Source: Lentzea guizhouensis
Lineage (GTDB): Bacteria; Actinomycetota; Actinomycetes; Mycobacteriales; Pseudonocardiaceae
Assembly: GCF_001701025.1 (NCBI RefSeq)
Contig: NZ_CP016793.1
Span: 4,030,001 to 4,094,000 of the forward strand
Direction of reading: 5' to 3'
DNA length: 64,000 nucleotides
A program made the position numbers and the translations under genes. Below are positions 51,408-60,523 of this stretch, piece after piece. How positions within the stretch are numbered: the stretch's first letter is position 1; each line of letters starts with the position of its first letter. The notes under the pieces were generated by a model that saw nothing but the letters and a program-made list of their open reading frames with translations, had not been told where the DNA came from and made no database searches.

Positions 51408-52011
51408 TCCCGCCGATCATGTCGATCGCCTGTCGGGCGAGCCACGCCTCGGCCTCGTCCCAGCTCCAGCCGCACTCCCTGACCAGCGTCCGCCAGGCGC
51501 CGAACCCGAAGCAGAACCACAGCACGTCCGCGGTCCTCTCGACGTCCGTGCCGAGCAGACCCTTGTCGCGCAGGTGTTCCGCGACCTCGGTCAACGCCTG
51601 CCGGTACGGCCCGGTGCTCTGCTCCCACAGCCGCGCACCGTCCTCGTGCACCGGTATCGCCGCGTGGAGCACCTCGACGACCTGCTGCCCGCCCTCGTTG
51701 CCCATCCGGGTGCCCCGCGCGAGCAACGTCATCGCCTCGGCCACGCTGCTCGTCTCCCGGATGGCGGCGAGCGTGGCCGCCGAGTCGCTCTCCGCGACCG
51801 ACTCGGCGACGATCTGCTGCAGCACGTCGGACTTGCCGCCCGCACTGGAGTACACCGTCTGCGGCGCGACACCGGCCCGTTTGGCGATGTCGGCCACCGT
51901 CACGCGGGCGTACCCGTTGGCGGAGAACAACTCCGTCGCCGCGCGCAGGATGTCCCGCCGGGTGTCGGCGGCATCCCGCGCCCGGCGCGGCGAGTGGTAC
52001 GACCTCGTCAT
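51400..52011 (-). CDS. TetR-family transcriptional regulator
   Basis: A 203-residue repressor: N-terminal HTH (TRRDILRAATELFSANGYAR followed by VTVADIAKRAGVAPQTVYSS) and a helical ligand-binding domain. It is translated from an ATG overlapping the glycosyltransferase stop (ATGA), an unusual place for a TetR gene, which implies it is made with the enzyme it may regulate. A likely operator lies before the glycosyltransferase gene at 53137. Confidence 0.9.
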   Translation of the reverse strand: MTRSYHSPRRARDAADTRRDILRAATELFSANGYARVTVADIAKRAGVAPQTVYSSAGGKSDVLQQIVAESVAESDSAATLAAIRETSSVAEAMTLLARGTRMGNEGGQQVVEVLHAAIPVHEDGARLWEQSTGPYRQALTEVAEHLRDKGLLGTDVERTADVLWFCFGFGAWRTLVRECGWSWDEAEAWLARQAIDMIGGNV

Positions 52012-53129
52012 CGACCTTCTTCCAGCATCGCTGCCACCTCGTCGGCAGAGGGCATCGCCGCGATCTCCGCGGCGATCGTCGTGACATTCTGCTTGATGCC
52101 CGCGTCCGCCAGCACGCCGCGCACCGCGTCCACCAGCGCCTCCGGGGTCTGCGCCGGCGGCAGGAGCGCCACCCCGGCACCCGCCGCGGCCACCCGCTCC
52201 GCCTGGAAGAACTGGTCGGCGCCCTGCGGCAACACCACCAGCGGCACCCCCTTCTGCAGCGCCGCCGACGTCGTGCCCGCCCCGCCGTGCGTGACCACGA
52301 CGTCCACCCCGTCCAGCAGGTCCTCCAACGGCGTGAACCCGACGAACGTGACCCGCTCACCGTCCACGGCGAACTCCTCCGGGTTCGTCGACAGTCCCAG
52401 CGTCACAACGACATCCGCGTCCTCTTCGGACAACCCGCGCAGCAACGGGCTGAGCTTCGCCGGCTCCCCGAAGTACGTCCCGAACGTCACCAGCACCCGC
52501 GGCCTGCCCGGCACCGGCAGCTTCTCCGACGCCTCTCCCGGCACCCGGAACGCCTCCGGCCGCAACGGCGACCACCCCTGCGGCTTGCGCCACCCCTGCG
52601 CCGTCATCGACGAGGGCCACGTGTCCAGCACCCACCGGCGATCCGCCGGCGCCAGCCCCCGCTGCTCGTGCCGCCCCTGCGCCATCGCGTCCATCGCCTC
52701 CGTGAACGGCGGTGGCATCGGCGGCCCGAACATCAACGTTGCCACCGGCACCCCCGCCGCCGCGGCGACCAACGGCCCGACGTAGTCACACGCCTCGACG
52801 ACCACCAGCTCCGGCGCGAACCCCTTGGTCACCTCCAGCGCCTCGTCCGCCGACAGGTCGACCCGCGTCCCGGCGAAGAACTCCGCCACCGTGTCCGGCC
52901 GCGGGTCGTGCGCCGGGTCCGCCCCGATCCTGCGCGCGATCTCGGCGAAGAGCGCCTCCGGCATCGGCCCGGCCGGCAACAGCCGCAAACCCTGCTGCTC
53001 GACCACCGGCCGCATGCCCTCCGCGGTGAGCACCGCGACGTCGTGCCCGCGGCCGGCGAACGCGCGGGCGAGGGGGAAGAGGGGCAGCAGGTGGCCGTGC
53101 TGGGGGACGCTGGAGAAGAGGATTCGCAT
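52008..53129 (-). CDS. GT1-family glycosyltransferase, TetR-linked
   Basis: A 373-residue GT-B glycosyltransferase with the family opening MRILFSSVPQHGHLLPLFPL (His in GHL), donor motif DVVVTHGGAGTTSAALQKGV and LPQGADQFFQAE. Close in type to the two enzymes at 34121 and 35321. Linkage with TetR and DsbA genes suggests an inducible detoxification or modification system. There is no strong ribosome-binding site; AGGGG lies 12 bases before the ATG. Confidence 0.88.
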   Translation of the reverse strand: MRILFSSVPQHGHLLPLFPLARAFAGRGHDVAVLTAEGMRPVVEQQGLRLLPAGPMPEALFAEIARRIGADPAHDPRPDTVAEFFAGTRVDLSADEALEVTKGFAPELVVVEACDYVGPLVAAAAGVPVATLMFGPPMPPPFTEAMDAMAQGRHEQRGLAPADRRWVLDTWPSSMTAQGWRKPQGWSPLRPEAFRVPGEASEKLPVPGRPRVLVTFGTYFGEPAKLSPLLRGLSEEDADVVVTLGLSTNPEEFAVDGERVTFVGFTPLEDLLDGVDVVVTHGGAGTTSAALQKGVPLVVLPQGADQFFQAERVAAAGAGVALLPPAQTPEALVDAVRGVLADAGIKQNVTTIAAEIAAMPSADEVAAMLEEGR

Positions 53130-53136
53130 ATTGAAA

Positions 53137-53149
53137 AGAGTACCCCTCT
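53137..53149. promoter_or_regulatory. Candidate TetR operator AGAG-N5-CTCT
   Basis: A short inverted repeat with 4-base arms (AGAGTACCCCTCT) in the AT-richer stretch directly upstream of the glycosyltransferase start (8-20 bases). Position suits repression by the operon's TetR protein; the arms are short, so this is weak. Confidence 0.25.
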
Positions 53150-53215
53150 AACGAATTGAGACGGGTGCCGTGGATCTTTTCCACGTCGTAGCGTGGGGCG
53201 TTGGGGTGATGCCGG

Positions 53216-55336
53216 GTGGCCGAATTCGAGAACTCCGTGTCCGGGCAGGTCAGCGGCAACGTCGTGCAGGCGGCGTCGATCGGCAGCGTCCACTTCCATT
53301 CCGGCCCACCGGGAAACCCGGTGCCCCGGCAGCTCCCGCCGGCGCCGCGGCTGTTCGTCAGCCGGGACGACGAGCTGACCGCGCTCGACCGGTGGCGGGA
53401 GCACGAGGGCGACCAGCTGCTCGTGGTCGTCAGCGGACCCGGTGGTGTCGGCAAGACCTCGCTGGCACTGCGGTGGCTGCACGACACGCGCGAGCAGTTC
53501 CCGGACGGACAGCTGTACGTCGACCTCGGTGCGCACGCCGAAGCCGCCCAGCCGGACGAGGTGCTGGAGTGGTTCCTCGGCGCGCTGGGCGTCGAGGTGG
53601 TGCCGCCCGGTCTGCCGCAGCGGCAGGCGTTGTTCCGCTCGCTGACCGCCGGTCGCTCGTTCTCGGTCCTGCTCGACAACGCCGCCAGCGCCGGACAGGT
53701 GCGTCCCCTGCTGCCCGCGTCGGCGAGCTGCGTGGTCGTGGTGACGAGCCGGTGGCGGCTGAGCCCGCTCGGCATGGACGGCGCGCGGTTCATCGAGGTG
53801 GACCCGATGGGTGTGCAGGCGTCGGTCGAGCTGCTGGAGCGGGTGCTGGGCGAGCACCGGCTCGCGGTCGAGGCCTCCGCCGCGAGGGAGCTGGCGCGGC
53901 TGTGCGGCGGGATGCCGATCGCGCTCGGGGTCATCGGTGCCCGGCTGTCCCGCCGGCCGCGCCGCACCCTCGCCAGGGAGGTCGACGAGCTGAGAACCGA
54001 GAACCGCCGGCTGGCCAACCTGGACCTCGGCGGCTCCGCCTCCGTGAGCGCGGTGCTCGACCTCTCCTACGTGGACCTGCCGCCGCGACAGGCCAGGCTC
54101 TACCGCCTGACCTCGTGGCATCCCGGGCCGAGCTTCGGCGTCGAGGTCGCCGCGGCGATGCTCGCCGAGGACGTCGGAGAGGTCGAGGACGACCTGGACG
54201 ACCTCGTCGAGAAGAACCTCCTCAGCGAGGTCGGTGACGACCGCTTCCGGTTCCACGACCTCCTGCGCCTGCACGCGCGGGAGCAGGACGACGCCGACGT
54301 CGAGGAGGCGGTGCGGCGGGCCGTGGAGTTCTACCTGGACCGGGCGGTCGTCGCCGACTCCGCCGCGATCCCGGGCCGCCCGCGGGTGGGGCTGCGGTTC
54401 AAGTCCGCAGACCCGGACGCGTTCGGATCACGTGCCGAGGCGCTCGACTGGCTCGACCACGAGCGCGACAACCTCGTGCAGTCGTTGCGCGCGGCCGAGA
54501 GCCACGGCTGGCCGGAGCTGGTCTGGCAGCTGGCCGAGGCGATGTTCGCCCTGTTCCAACGCCGGCACCACTACTCGGACTGGCTGTTCACCCACCAGCT
54601 CGCGGTCGCCGCGGCGCAGGCGTGCGGCGAACAGACCGCCGAGGCCAGGTTGCGCGTCCAGCTCGCCGTCGCGCTGCGGAACCTCGGCAGGCTCGACGAG
54701 GTCGAGGAACAGGTGCGGGTCGTGCTGGAGCTCGCGGGTGACCACGACCTCGGCAGCCGGGCGACCGCGCTGGTGCAGCTCGGACACGTCCACCGGCTCC
54801 AGGGCCGGTTCGAGGTCGCGCTGCGGTACTTCCGCGAGGGCGTCGACGTGGAGACCAGGCACGGACGTGTCCGCGGCATCGGGCTCGCCCGGCGGCGCGT
54901 GGGCGAGGTGCTGATCGAGCTGGGCCGCCTGGACGAGGCCGTCACCGAGCTGCGGGAGTCCGAAGCGTTGCTGGACAACGTGGTGGACAAGGCGCGGGCG
55001 CGGATGTTCCTCTCCCGCGCGCTGCTGCGCGCCGGCCGGTGCGACGAGTCGCTCGCGCTGGCGGACGGCGTGCTCGCGGACGTCCGGGACGCCGGCTCAC
55101 CGCTGCACGTGGCCGATGCGTTCGAGCTGCTGGGCGAGATCGCCGAACGGCAGGGCGACCTGGGCGGCGCCCGCGACCACTTCCGTGCCGCGCTGGCTTG
55201 CTACGGCGAATCGTTCGACCCGAGCGCCGACCGGGTCAGGGACCGGCTCACCGCTCTCGATCGGGACGAGGACGAGCGAGCAGCCGACGTACCTGCCCAG
55301 CAGGAGCCCGGCGACCGCGAGGGCGACCTCCGCTGA
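53216..55336 (+). CDS. STAND NB-ARC/TPR ATPase with N-terminal VVQA-type motif
   Basis: 706 residues without a DNA-binding domain. A short N-terminal segment (NSVSGQVSGNVVQAASIGSV then HFH, residues 6-28) precedes the NB-ARC ATPase (P-loop GPGGVGKT, about 74-81; FSVLLDNA; VVVVTSR) and a C-terminal TPR region (about 460-680). The N-terminal segment recurs in actinomycete STAND proteins and resembles short amyloid-like or RHIM-like signalling motifs, implying a separately encoded partner. GTG start at 53216. It converges with the nucleotide-sugar-fold gene across 103 bases. Confidence 0.82.
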   Translation: MAEFENSVSGQVSGNVVQAASIGSVHFHSGPPGNPVPRQLPPAPRLFVSRDDELTALDRWREHEGDQLLVVVSGPGGVGKTSLALRWLHDTREQFPDGQLYVDLGAHAEAAQPDEVLEWFLGALGVEVVPPGLPQRQALFRSLTAGRSFSVLLDNAASAGQVRPLLPASASCVVVVTSRWRLSPLGMDGARFIEVDPMGVQASVELLERVLGEHRLAVEASAARELARLCGGMPIALGVIGARLSRRPRRTLAREVDELRTENRRLANLDLGGSASVSAVLDLSYVDLPPRQARLYRLTSWHPGPSFGVEVAAAMLAEDVGEVEDDLDDLVEKNLLSEVGDDRFRFHDLLRLHAREQDDADVEEAVRRAVEFYLDRAVVADSAAIPGRPRVGLRFKSADPDAFGSRAEALDWLDHERDNLVQSLRAAESHGWPELVWQLAEAMFALFQRRHHYSDWLFTHQLAVAAAQACGEQTAEARLRVQLAVALRNLGRLDEVEEQVRVVLELAGDHDLGSRATALVQLGHVHRLQGRFEVALRYFREGVDVETRHGRVRGIGLARRRVGEVLIELGRLDEAVTELRESEALLDNVVDKARARMFLSRALLRAGRCDESLALADGVLADVRDAGSPLHVADAFELLGEIAERQGDLGGARDHFRAALACYGESFDPSADRVRDRLTALDRDEDERAADVPAQQEPGDREGDLR

Positions 55337-55439
55337 CGGCGCGGCAGCAGTCAGCAGCACGTCCGCGATCGCCCACCACCTCCGTGCCGCTCGGTCGGTG
55401 CGGACCAGCAGCACACCGCTTTCCCTGTGCACGCCCTCG

Positions 55440-56558
55440 TCAACGAACACGGCTCACCGGCACCGGTGCGACCGGGGCGGCGTGGGCGGGTTCGCCGACG
55501 CCGATCAGCTCGTACATCTTCGCGCGCAGGATCTCCTTCGCGCGGTCGAGACGCGAGCTGACGAGCTCCGCGAAACCGGGCACTCGCACGGCCTGGCCGA
55601 GATCGTCGTCGTACCTCGGGACTCGGTCTCTCAGCACGTCCGCGAGGCTGCCCTCGCGGACCTCGGGACAGGTCGCGAGCAGCACCCGCCGGCCGATCGC
55701 GGCCGCGTACTGCGTCGTCGAGCCGTGGTCGCCGATGACGACGTCGCTCGCGATGATCGTTGCCCGCCAGCCTTCCTCGGGCGGGATGACGATCACGTCG
55801 CAGCCGGCCAGCCAGGCGTGCACCTGCCGGGTGCCGTGCGCCGCGGCGATGTTGGGGTGCAACACCGCCGCGACCCGAGCCTGGCGCGGCAGTTCCCGGT
55901 ACAGCTCGGGACGGCGGGCGAACGTCGACTCCGGCGTCCAGGTCGAGCTGATCGTCACCAGCATCTCGTCCGGCTCGACGCCCAGCGCACGGCGGTAGTG
56001 CTCGCGGAACGGCAGGCTCGCGCGCATCCGGTCGAGACAGAGATCGCCCGCCACCACGGCCCTGTCCACCGCTTCCGGGCAGGACTCGGCGAGCACGTCG
56101 AGCTCCCGGTCGTGCGACAGCACGATCGCCGCCGCGTGCACCTTGCCGTCGCGCATGAGCAGCTGTCGATCGAGCCCGTGCACCGGCTCCGCGGTGTGGC
56201 GGACGGTGCGCCGTGACTTCATCGCGCTCGCGCCGTGCGGGAGCACGAGAACGGGACCCGGCGCGCGGTCGACGAACCGGTAGCTCGCCGCGAGGACGAG
56301 GTCGAACTCGTGCTGCAGAGCCAGTTCCCACGGGATCACCAGTCCGCCGGCCGCGGTGACGAACGCGGCGGTGGCACCACACGGTTCCGGCAGCGTGAAG
56401 TAGACCTGCAGGCGGAAGTCGGCGTCCAGCAACGGCAGCAGGTCGAGCAACCGCGTGCCGGCCACCACGCTGGGGACGATCACCAGCACCTTGCGGCATC
56501 CGGGAATCGTGACCCGGTGCGCGCCGCCCGCACCGAGCGGGGTCGTGAACCAGTTCAT
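55440..56558 (-). CDS. CDP-glycerol glycerophosphotransferase / epimerase-fold-like protein
   Basis: About 372 residues with a GT-B-like architecture: N-terminal Rossmann half (CRKVLVIVPSVVAGTRLLDL, FDLVLAASYRF, VLVLPHGASAMK) and a second half ending SDVVIGDHGSTTQYAAAIGR, reminiscent of CDP-glycerol glycerophosphotransferases and UDP-GlcNAc 2-epimerases. Substrate unknown; cell-surface polymer or metabolite modification is possible. The ATG at 56558 is preferred because GGAGG lies five bases upstream; the ATG at 56612 has none. It is divergent from the SARP gene at 56801. Confidence 0.65.
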   Translation of the reverse strand: MNWFTTPLGAGGAHRVTIPGCRKVLVIVPSVVAGTRLLDLLPLLDADFRLQVYFTLPEPCGATAAFVTAAGGLVIPWELALQHEFDLVLAASYRFVDRAPGPVLVLPHGASAMKSRRTVRHTAEPVHGLDRQLLMRDGKVHAAAIVLSHDRELDVLAESCPEAVDRAVVAGDLCLDRMRASLPFREHYRRALGVEPDEMLVTISSTWTPESTFARRPELYRELPRQARVAAVLHPNIAAAHGTRQVHAWLAGCDVIVIPPEEGWRATIIASDVVIGDHGSTTQYAAAIGRRVLLATCPEVREGSLADVLRDRVPRYDDDLGQAVRVPGFAELVSSRLDRAKEILRAKMYELIGVGEPAHAAPVAPVPVSRVR

Positions 56559-56696
56559 CTCGGCCTCCATCGGTCGAAGTGGTGAACCGACCGTCCCGGC
56601 CCATGTCTTCATCGAGCTGTCAGAAACCGTTCGTGCAGTTCAAGCGCGAGCTGATCAAGGTGGTCCGAGGTTTTCGCAGTGCTATTCACACGCTCA

Positions 56697-56728
56697 TGTC
56701 AATGGACTGTCACGTAACTGTCACGTTA
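56697..56728. promoter_or_regulatory. SARP-type direct repeats (TGTCA units at 11-base spacing)
   Basis: CTGTCACGTAA (56707-56717) and CTGTCACGTTA (56718-56728) are consecutive 11-mers differing at one base, with a further TGTCA at 56697 in the same phase. Heptamer-like repeats every 11 bases, one helical turn, are the established binding pattern of SARP regulators. They lie in the 242-base divergent gap, 73 bases before the SARP start. Confidence 0.6.
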
Positions 56729-56800
56729 GGCCGCACGTGTGCGTTGCATTGCCGGTGGATGCGGAGGACACTTTGTGCGGGGACGCGAGGGGTGGCGCTG

Positions 56801-59764
56801 GTGGATGCGCGATTCACGATTCTGGGACAAACGGGGATACGGGTCGGGGACGCGGTCGAGAGGCAATGGGGACCGCTGAAGCCGCGCGCCATGCTGGCTG
56901 TGCTCCTGACCCGTCCGGGACAGCCGGTACCTGCGGCGGAGCTCGTCGACTGGGTGTGGGGTGACGACGACGACTTGCCGAACAACCCGGTTCAGACGCT
57001 GTACTCGTATTCGTCCAGAATTCGCCGCGCCCTCGAATCGATGCAGAACCGGGTGGAATTGACGGTCGCCAGTGGAGCCTTTCGCATCGAGGTGGACCGC
57101 AGTGCGGTCGACTACTTCCAGTACCGTGATCACGTCGATCGCGCGCGTGATCTCGCCCGGCGCGGCGATCATCAACAGGCTTTGGACGCGATTCGCGGCG
57201 CATTCGCCATCTGGCGCAACCAACGTCCACTCGAGGACCTCAAATCCGAACGCGCCGACGCCTGGCGCGCCCAGGCCGAGCAGAACGTGCAGGTGCCCGC
57301 ATACGAACTGCTGTGCACCGAGTACCTCGTGCTCGGCGAGTACCCGCGCGTTCTCGAGGAGCTCGACGAGCTCGCACCCGACTACCTCGCCCACCCGACA
57401 CTGCTGAAGCGGCGCCTAGAAGCGCTGTACTCGCTGTCCCGCACGGACGAGGCGACCCAGCTCTACCTGAGCACCTACCAGTCGTTCAAGGCGGCGTTCA
57501 ACGACGATGCGGCCCGCGACCTGCGCGAGTTCCACGAAGGCCTCAAAGCCCACGGCGTCGCACGCACCGAACCGCTGACCGGCACTGCGGGAGTGCTGGT
57601 CCCTCAACAGCTCCCCCTGGACGTTCCGACGTTCGTCGGACATGCGCACACCCTTGCAGCCTTGGACACGATGACCGCGCAGCCCGGCATCATCCTCGTG
57701 AGCGGTGCGGGAGGTGCGGGCAAGACCGCACTGGTCGTCCACTGGGCGCACACCCGTCGCGCGATGTTCCCCGACGGCGTGCTGTTCCTCGACCTCCAGG
57801 GGTTCTCCGACAGCGCGAACGTGGAGATGTCCTCGGCAGTCGACCGCTTCTTGCAAGGCCTCGGCGTGCCGCCCGACCGGATCGCGAACCCCGACCACCG
57901 GCTCGCCAAGCTCCAGTCCGTGGTAGCTGGCCGCAGACTGCTGGTGGTGTTGGACAACGCGGCTGACTCCGACCACGTGAAGTCTCTTCTGCCGCTCTTC
58001 CCGACCTGTGTGATCATCGTGACGAGCCGCAGGCGCTTGTCCGGTGTCGCGGCTCGGCTCGCGCCGCAGCGGATCGTGATCGATCCGCTCGACACCGACG
58101 AGGCCGCGGCCCTGCTCGTGGACCGCATCGGCGAGCGTGGTCGCGGGCAGCCGGAGTTGGTCGAGCTGGTTCAGGTCTGCCACGGCCTTCCGCTCGCGCT
58201 GAAGGTGCTGGCGAACCACATCGCCACCCGGCCGGCGGTGCGGCTCAGCGCGTTCGTGGAGCACTTCCGCGAGCGAGGCGTGCTCGACATCGGAGCCTCG
58301 CACGGTCCCCGTGCGGTGTTCAAGCAGTCCTTGCGTGCCTTGGACCCGGATGCCCGCCTGCTGTTCCGCGCGATCGGCGCGCATCCGGGGCCGAACGTCA
58401 CGGTGGGTGTGGCGGCGGCGATGACGGCGATGCCGGCATGGAAAGTCCATGCCGCACTGGATGCATTGGCCGAAGCTCATCTGCTGGAGCAGGCGGGGGA
58501 GCTCGACCGGTTCCGGTTGCACGACATCTTGCGGCAGTTCTCGGCGAGCCTGTTGGAAGAGGCCGAGGAGCGCCGGCTGTTCGAGCGCCGCATGCTCGAC
58601 TTCTACCTGAGGACGGCGGAGAACGCAGACGTCCGCGTGATGTCCACAATGGTCAGGGTGTCGACCGTCGACGCAAGTGAAGACGTTGGGGCGCTGGAGT
58701 TCGAGAATGCGGCCGCGGCGCAGCGTTGGTGCACGGCCGAGATGTCCAACCTCGTCTCGTTGGTGCGGTTCGCCGTCAGTGCCGGTCATTTCGAGTACGC
58801 CGTGCAGATTCCCCAACTGGTCGGGCAGATCTGGTTGCAGCGCGGTCGCACGGCCGAGGTCCTCACCGTTCTGCACGCCGGGTTGTCGGCGGCTCAGTCG
58901 CTCGGGGAGCAGGCCGAGGTGGCCGCGGCCGACCTGATGCAGCAGATCGGACACACTTACCTGCACCGCCAGGAATACGGCCTTGCCGAGCACTTCGTCC
59001 ACCTCGCGCACCTGGGCTACGTGCGCGCGGACGGCGATCAGACCTCGGGGATCGCGACCTGTCTGCACACCGGCGCGCGCATCCTGGTGGCCACGGGCAA
59101 CACAGCGCTTGGAATCGACTCCCATGAGAGAGCTCTCGCCCTCGTCCGGCGGCTGGGAGAAGCGGGTCGCGGCATGGAGCAGGTCTTCCTGTACCGGGCC
59201 GGGGAGGCGTACAAAGAAGCCTTTGACTACCAGCGGGCCGCGCTGTACTACAACCAGGCGTTGGCGCTGGCGGAATCGCGGCACAGCGAATCGGCGGAAG
59301 CCACGATTCTACAGCTGCTCGGCGCACTGAGTTTCGCTGGTGAACGAATTGTGGAAGCGCGCTCATACGCTGAAGCTTCCCTGTGGAAGCACGCACGCAT
59401 GCACGCCGTTGGCAAGGCGGGCGAGGTGTGCGCTTTGCTCAGTGAGATCGAGCTCGTCGACGGTAATTTGTTGAAAGCTAAACGGTACGCCCGTCAGGCT
59501 ATTCGCCTTTGTGGGCAGGCCGGGGCATCACCCCTCAGTGAGGTGACAGCGCTTCGGGTGCTCGGTCGCATTTTGAGTGGGGCCGATCAGCGTGAGGGGG
59601 CTGTCGAGGCGTTCGAGCGCGCAATAGCCCTCTGCGTCGATCCGATGCGCTGCGAGCAAATCGCCGTTGAGTTGGCGGACCTCCAGGCTGAGCGCGGCCT
59701 GCCGGAGGCCCGCACTGACCAGTCGGCAGCGCATCGAGAGCACGGCTCGGCGGTTCGCCAGTAG
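56801..59764 (+). CDS. SARP-type regulator with NB-ARC and TPR domains
   Basis: About 987 residues: winged-helix domain (DARFTILGQTGIRVGD to about 100), bacterial transcriptional activation domain (about 110-270), NB-ARC ATPase with P-loop SGAGGAGKT (about 300-308) and LLVVLDNA, then a long TPR region to the C terminus. The usual SARP start motif (FxILGxxG) lies at the N terminus when GTG 56801 is used, and GAGGGG sits 8 bases upstream. GTG 56792 is the alternative. A longer frame back to 56579 adds non-homologous sequence. Direct repeats upstream suggest autoregulation. Codon use near the 3' end is less GC-rich than its neighbours. Confidence 0.87.
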   Translation: MDARFTILGQTGIRVGDAVERQWGPLKPRAMLAVLLTRPGQPVPAAELVDWVWGDDDDLPNNPVQTLYSYSSRIRRALESMQNRVELTVASGAFRIEVDRSAVDYFQYRDHVDRARDLARRGDHQQALDAIRGAFAIWRNQRPLEDLKSERADAWRAQAEQNVQVPAYELLCTEYLVLGEYPRVLEELDELAPDYLAHPTLLKRRLEALYSLSRTDEATQLYLSTYQSFKAAFNDDAARDLREFHEGLKAHGVARTEPLTGTAGVLVPQQLPLDVPTFVGHAHTLAALDTMTAQPGIILVSGAGGAGKTALVVHWAHTRRAMFPDGVLFLDLQGFSDSANVEMSSAVDRFLQGLGVPPDRIANPDHRLAKLQSVVAGRRLLVVLDNAADSDHVKSLLPLFPTCVIIVTSRRRLSGVAARLAPQRIVIDPLDTDEAAALLVDRIGERGRGQPELVELVQVCHGLPLALKVLANHIATRPAVRLSAFVEHFRERGVLDIGASHGPRAVFKQSLRALDPDARLLFRAIGAHPGPNVTVGVAAAMTAMPAWKVHAALDALAEAHLLEQAGELDRFRLHDILRQFSASLLEEAEERRLFERRMLDFYLRTAENADVRVMSTMVRVSTVDASEDVGALEFENAAAAQRWCTAEMSNLVSLVRFAVSAGHFEYAVQIPQLVGQIWLQRGRTAEVLTVLHAGLSAAQSLGEQAEVAAADLMQQIGHTYLHRQEYGLAEHFVHLAHLGYVRADGDQTSGIATCLHTGARILVATGNTALGIDSHERALALVRRLGEAGRGMEQVFLYRAGEAYKEAFDYQRAALYYNQALALAESRHSESAEATILQLLGALSFAGERIVEARSYAEASLWKHARMHAVGKAGEVCALLSEIELVDGNLLKAKRYARQAIRLCGQAGASPLSEVTALRVLGRILSGADQREGAVEAFERAIALCVDPMRCEQIAVELADLQAERGLPEARTDQSAAHREHGSAVRQ

Positions 59765-59947
59765 GCGAACCGCCTCCGCCGCGAGTATCTTCTCGCTACT
59801 CCAGGTCCGATCGAGTGTCACTCGTTCCCCTGATTTCTGGGCGGGTTTGCAGAAGATCCAAGCCTCTGCGTAGTCTTTACCCGCCGAGTGGAATTCTCCC
59901 CGGCACGTCCCCGCCTGTGATTGAGGGAGAGCAAGATCAACGCCTTC

Positions 59948-60136
59948 ATGAAGGTGCTCGCGATGTCCGTGTTCGGTGCAGCTGCACTCACCGGTGTTTC
60001 CGCGATGGCCGCTGCTTCGGAAGTCTCTGCCGCGCCGGTCGAACTGCACTGCTCGAAGTGGTCCGCCACGCCGATCGAGACGCAGTCTCGGCATTGGGTG
60101 GATGGCAAGTCTCCGAAGAACGGACTGCTGAACTGA
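59948..60136 (+). CDS. Small secreted peptide of unknown function
   Basis: A 62-residue ORF starting MKVLAMSVFGAAALTGVSAM with an alanine-rich signal peptide (cleavage likely near SAAP), leaving about 35 mature residues with one Cys. The start is uncertain: GGGAGAG lies 16 bases upstream and would suit an earlier, non-ATG start near 59921-59936. It follows the SARP gene by 183 bases on the same strand. No family recognised; could be a peptide pheromone or structural peptide (inference). The preceding gap (59765-59947) shows nothing else. Confidence 0.5.
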   Translation: MKVLAMSVFGAAALTGVSAMAAASEVSAAPVELHCSKWSATPIETQSRHWVDGKSPKNGLLN

Positions 60137-60185
60137 GTCGAGTCGAAATTCCTCGACTTGTTGAAGATGATTCGGATTTAGGTGT

Positions 60186-60219
60186 TGGTCAGGCGGGCGT
60201 CGCCGCGTCCGCCTGACCA
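60186..60219 (+). terminator. Hairpin TGGTCAGGCGG-12-CCGCCTGACCA
   Basis: A perfect 11-base stem with a 12-base loop, 50 bases after the small secreted ORF, without a T-tail. A likely actinomycete-style terminator for the SARP/peptide unit. Confidence 0.65.
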
Positions 60220-60523
60220 GCAGACCTGAGTCGATCGATGCAGGACAGCACGTAGCAGAGCTCGCTCACCTGAGTCGCGGAACGCCCTCGGCCTGTACTC
60301 GCTCAGCGCCTGAGTCCGGTGGCGGCGCCTCCGGCACGTGCCCGGTCGACGTTAAATCCATCTCGTACCGGGGGCCAGCCGCCGCACGTCGTCCGCGCCG
60401 GGTGACAACAGGCCGTTCTTGATCTTGGACCGCTTTGGCTGCGTGAACGCGGCCTGGCCGGCTGCCTTCAGATCATCGGCAGATCCTGTCGGTCGAATGG
60501 CCGCAAACGTACCGCCGGACGGG
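60220..60523. other. Intergenic region with no recognised feature
   Basis: Three hundred and four bases between the hairpin and the end of the DUF2252 gene. Short open frames exist but none has a credible start, ribosome-binding site or recognisable family; the minus strand before 60183 contains a short fragment (SELCYVLSCIDRLRS) that might be a gene relic. Confidence 0.4.

Noticed and set aside
56579..56800. N-terminal extension of the SARP gene
   Set aside because: The extra 74 residues lack homology to SARP domains, cross the divergent promoter and direct repeats, and overlap the start region of the neighbouring gene.
57416..59284. A 622-codon minus-strand open frame
   Set aside because: Antisense to the SARP/NB-ARC gene at 56801; no motifs.
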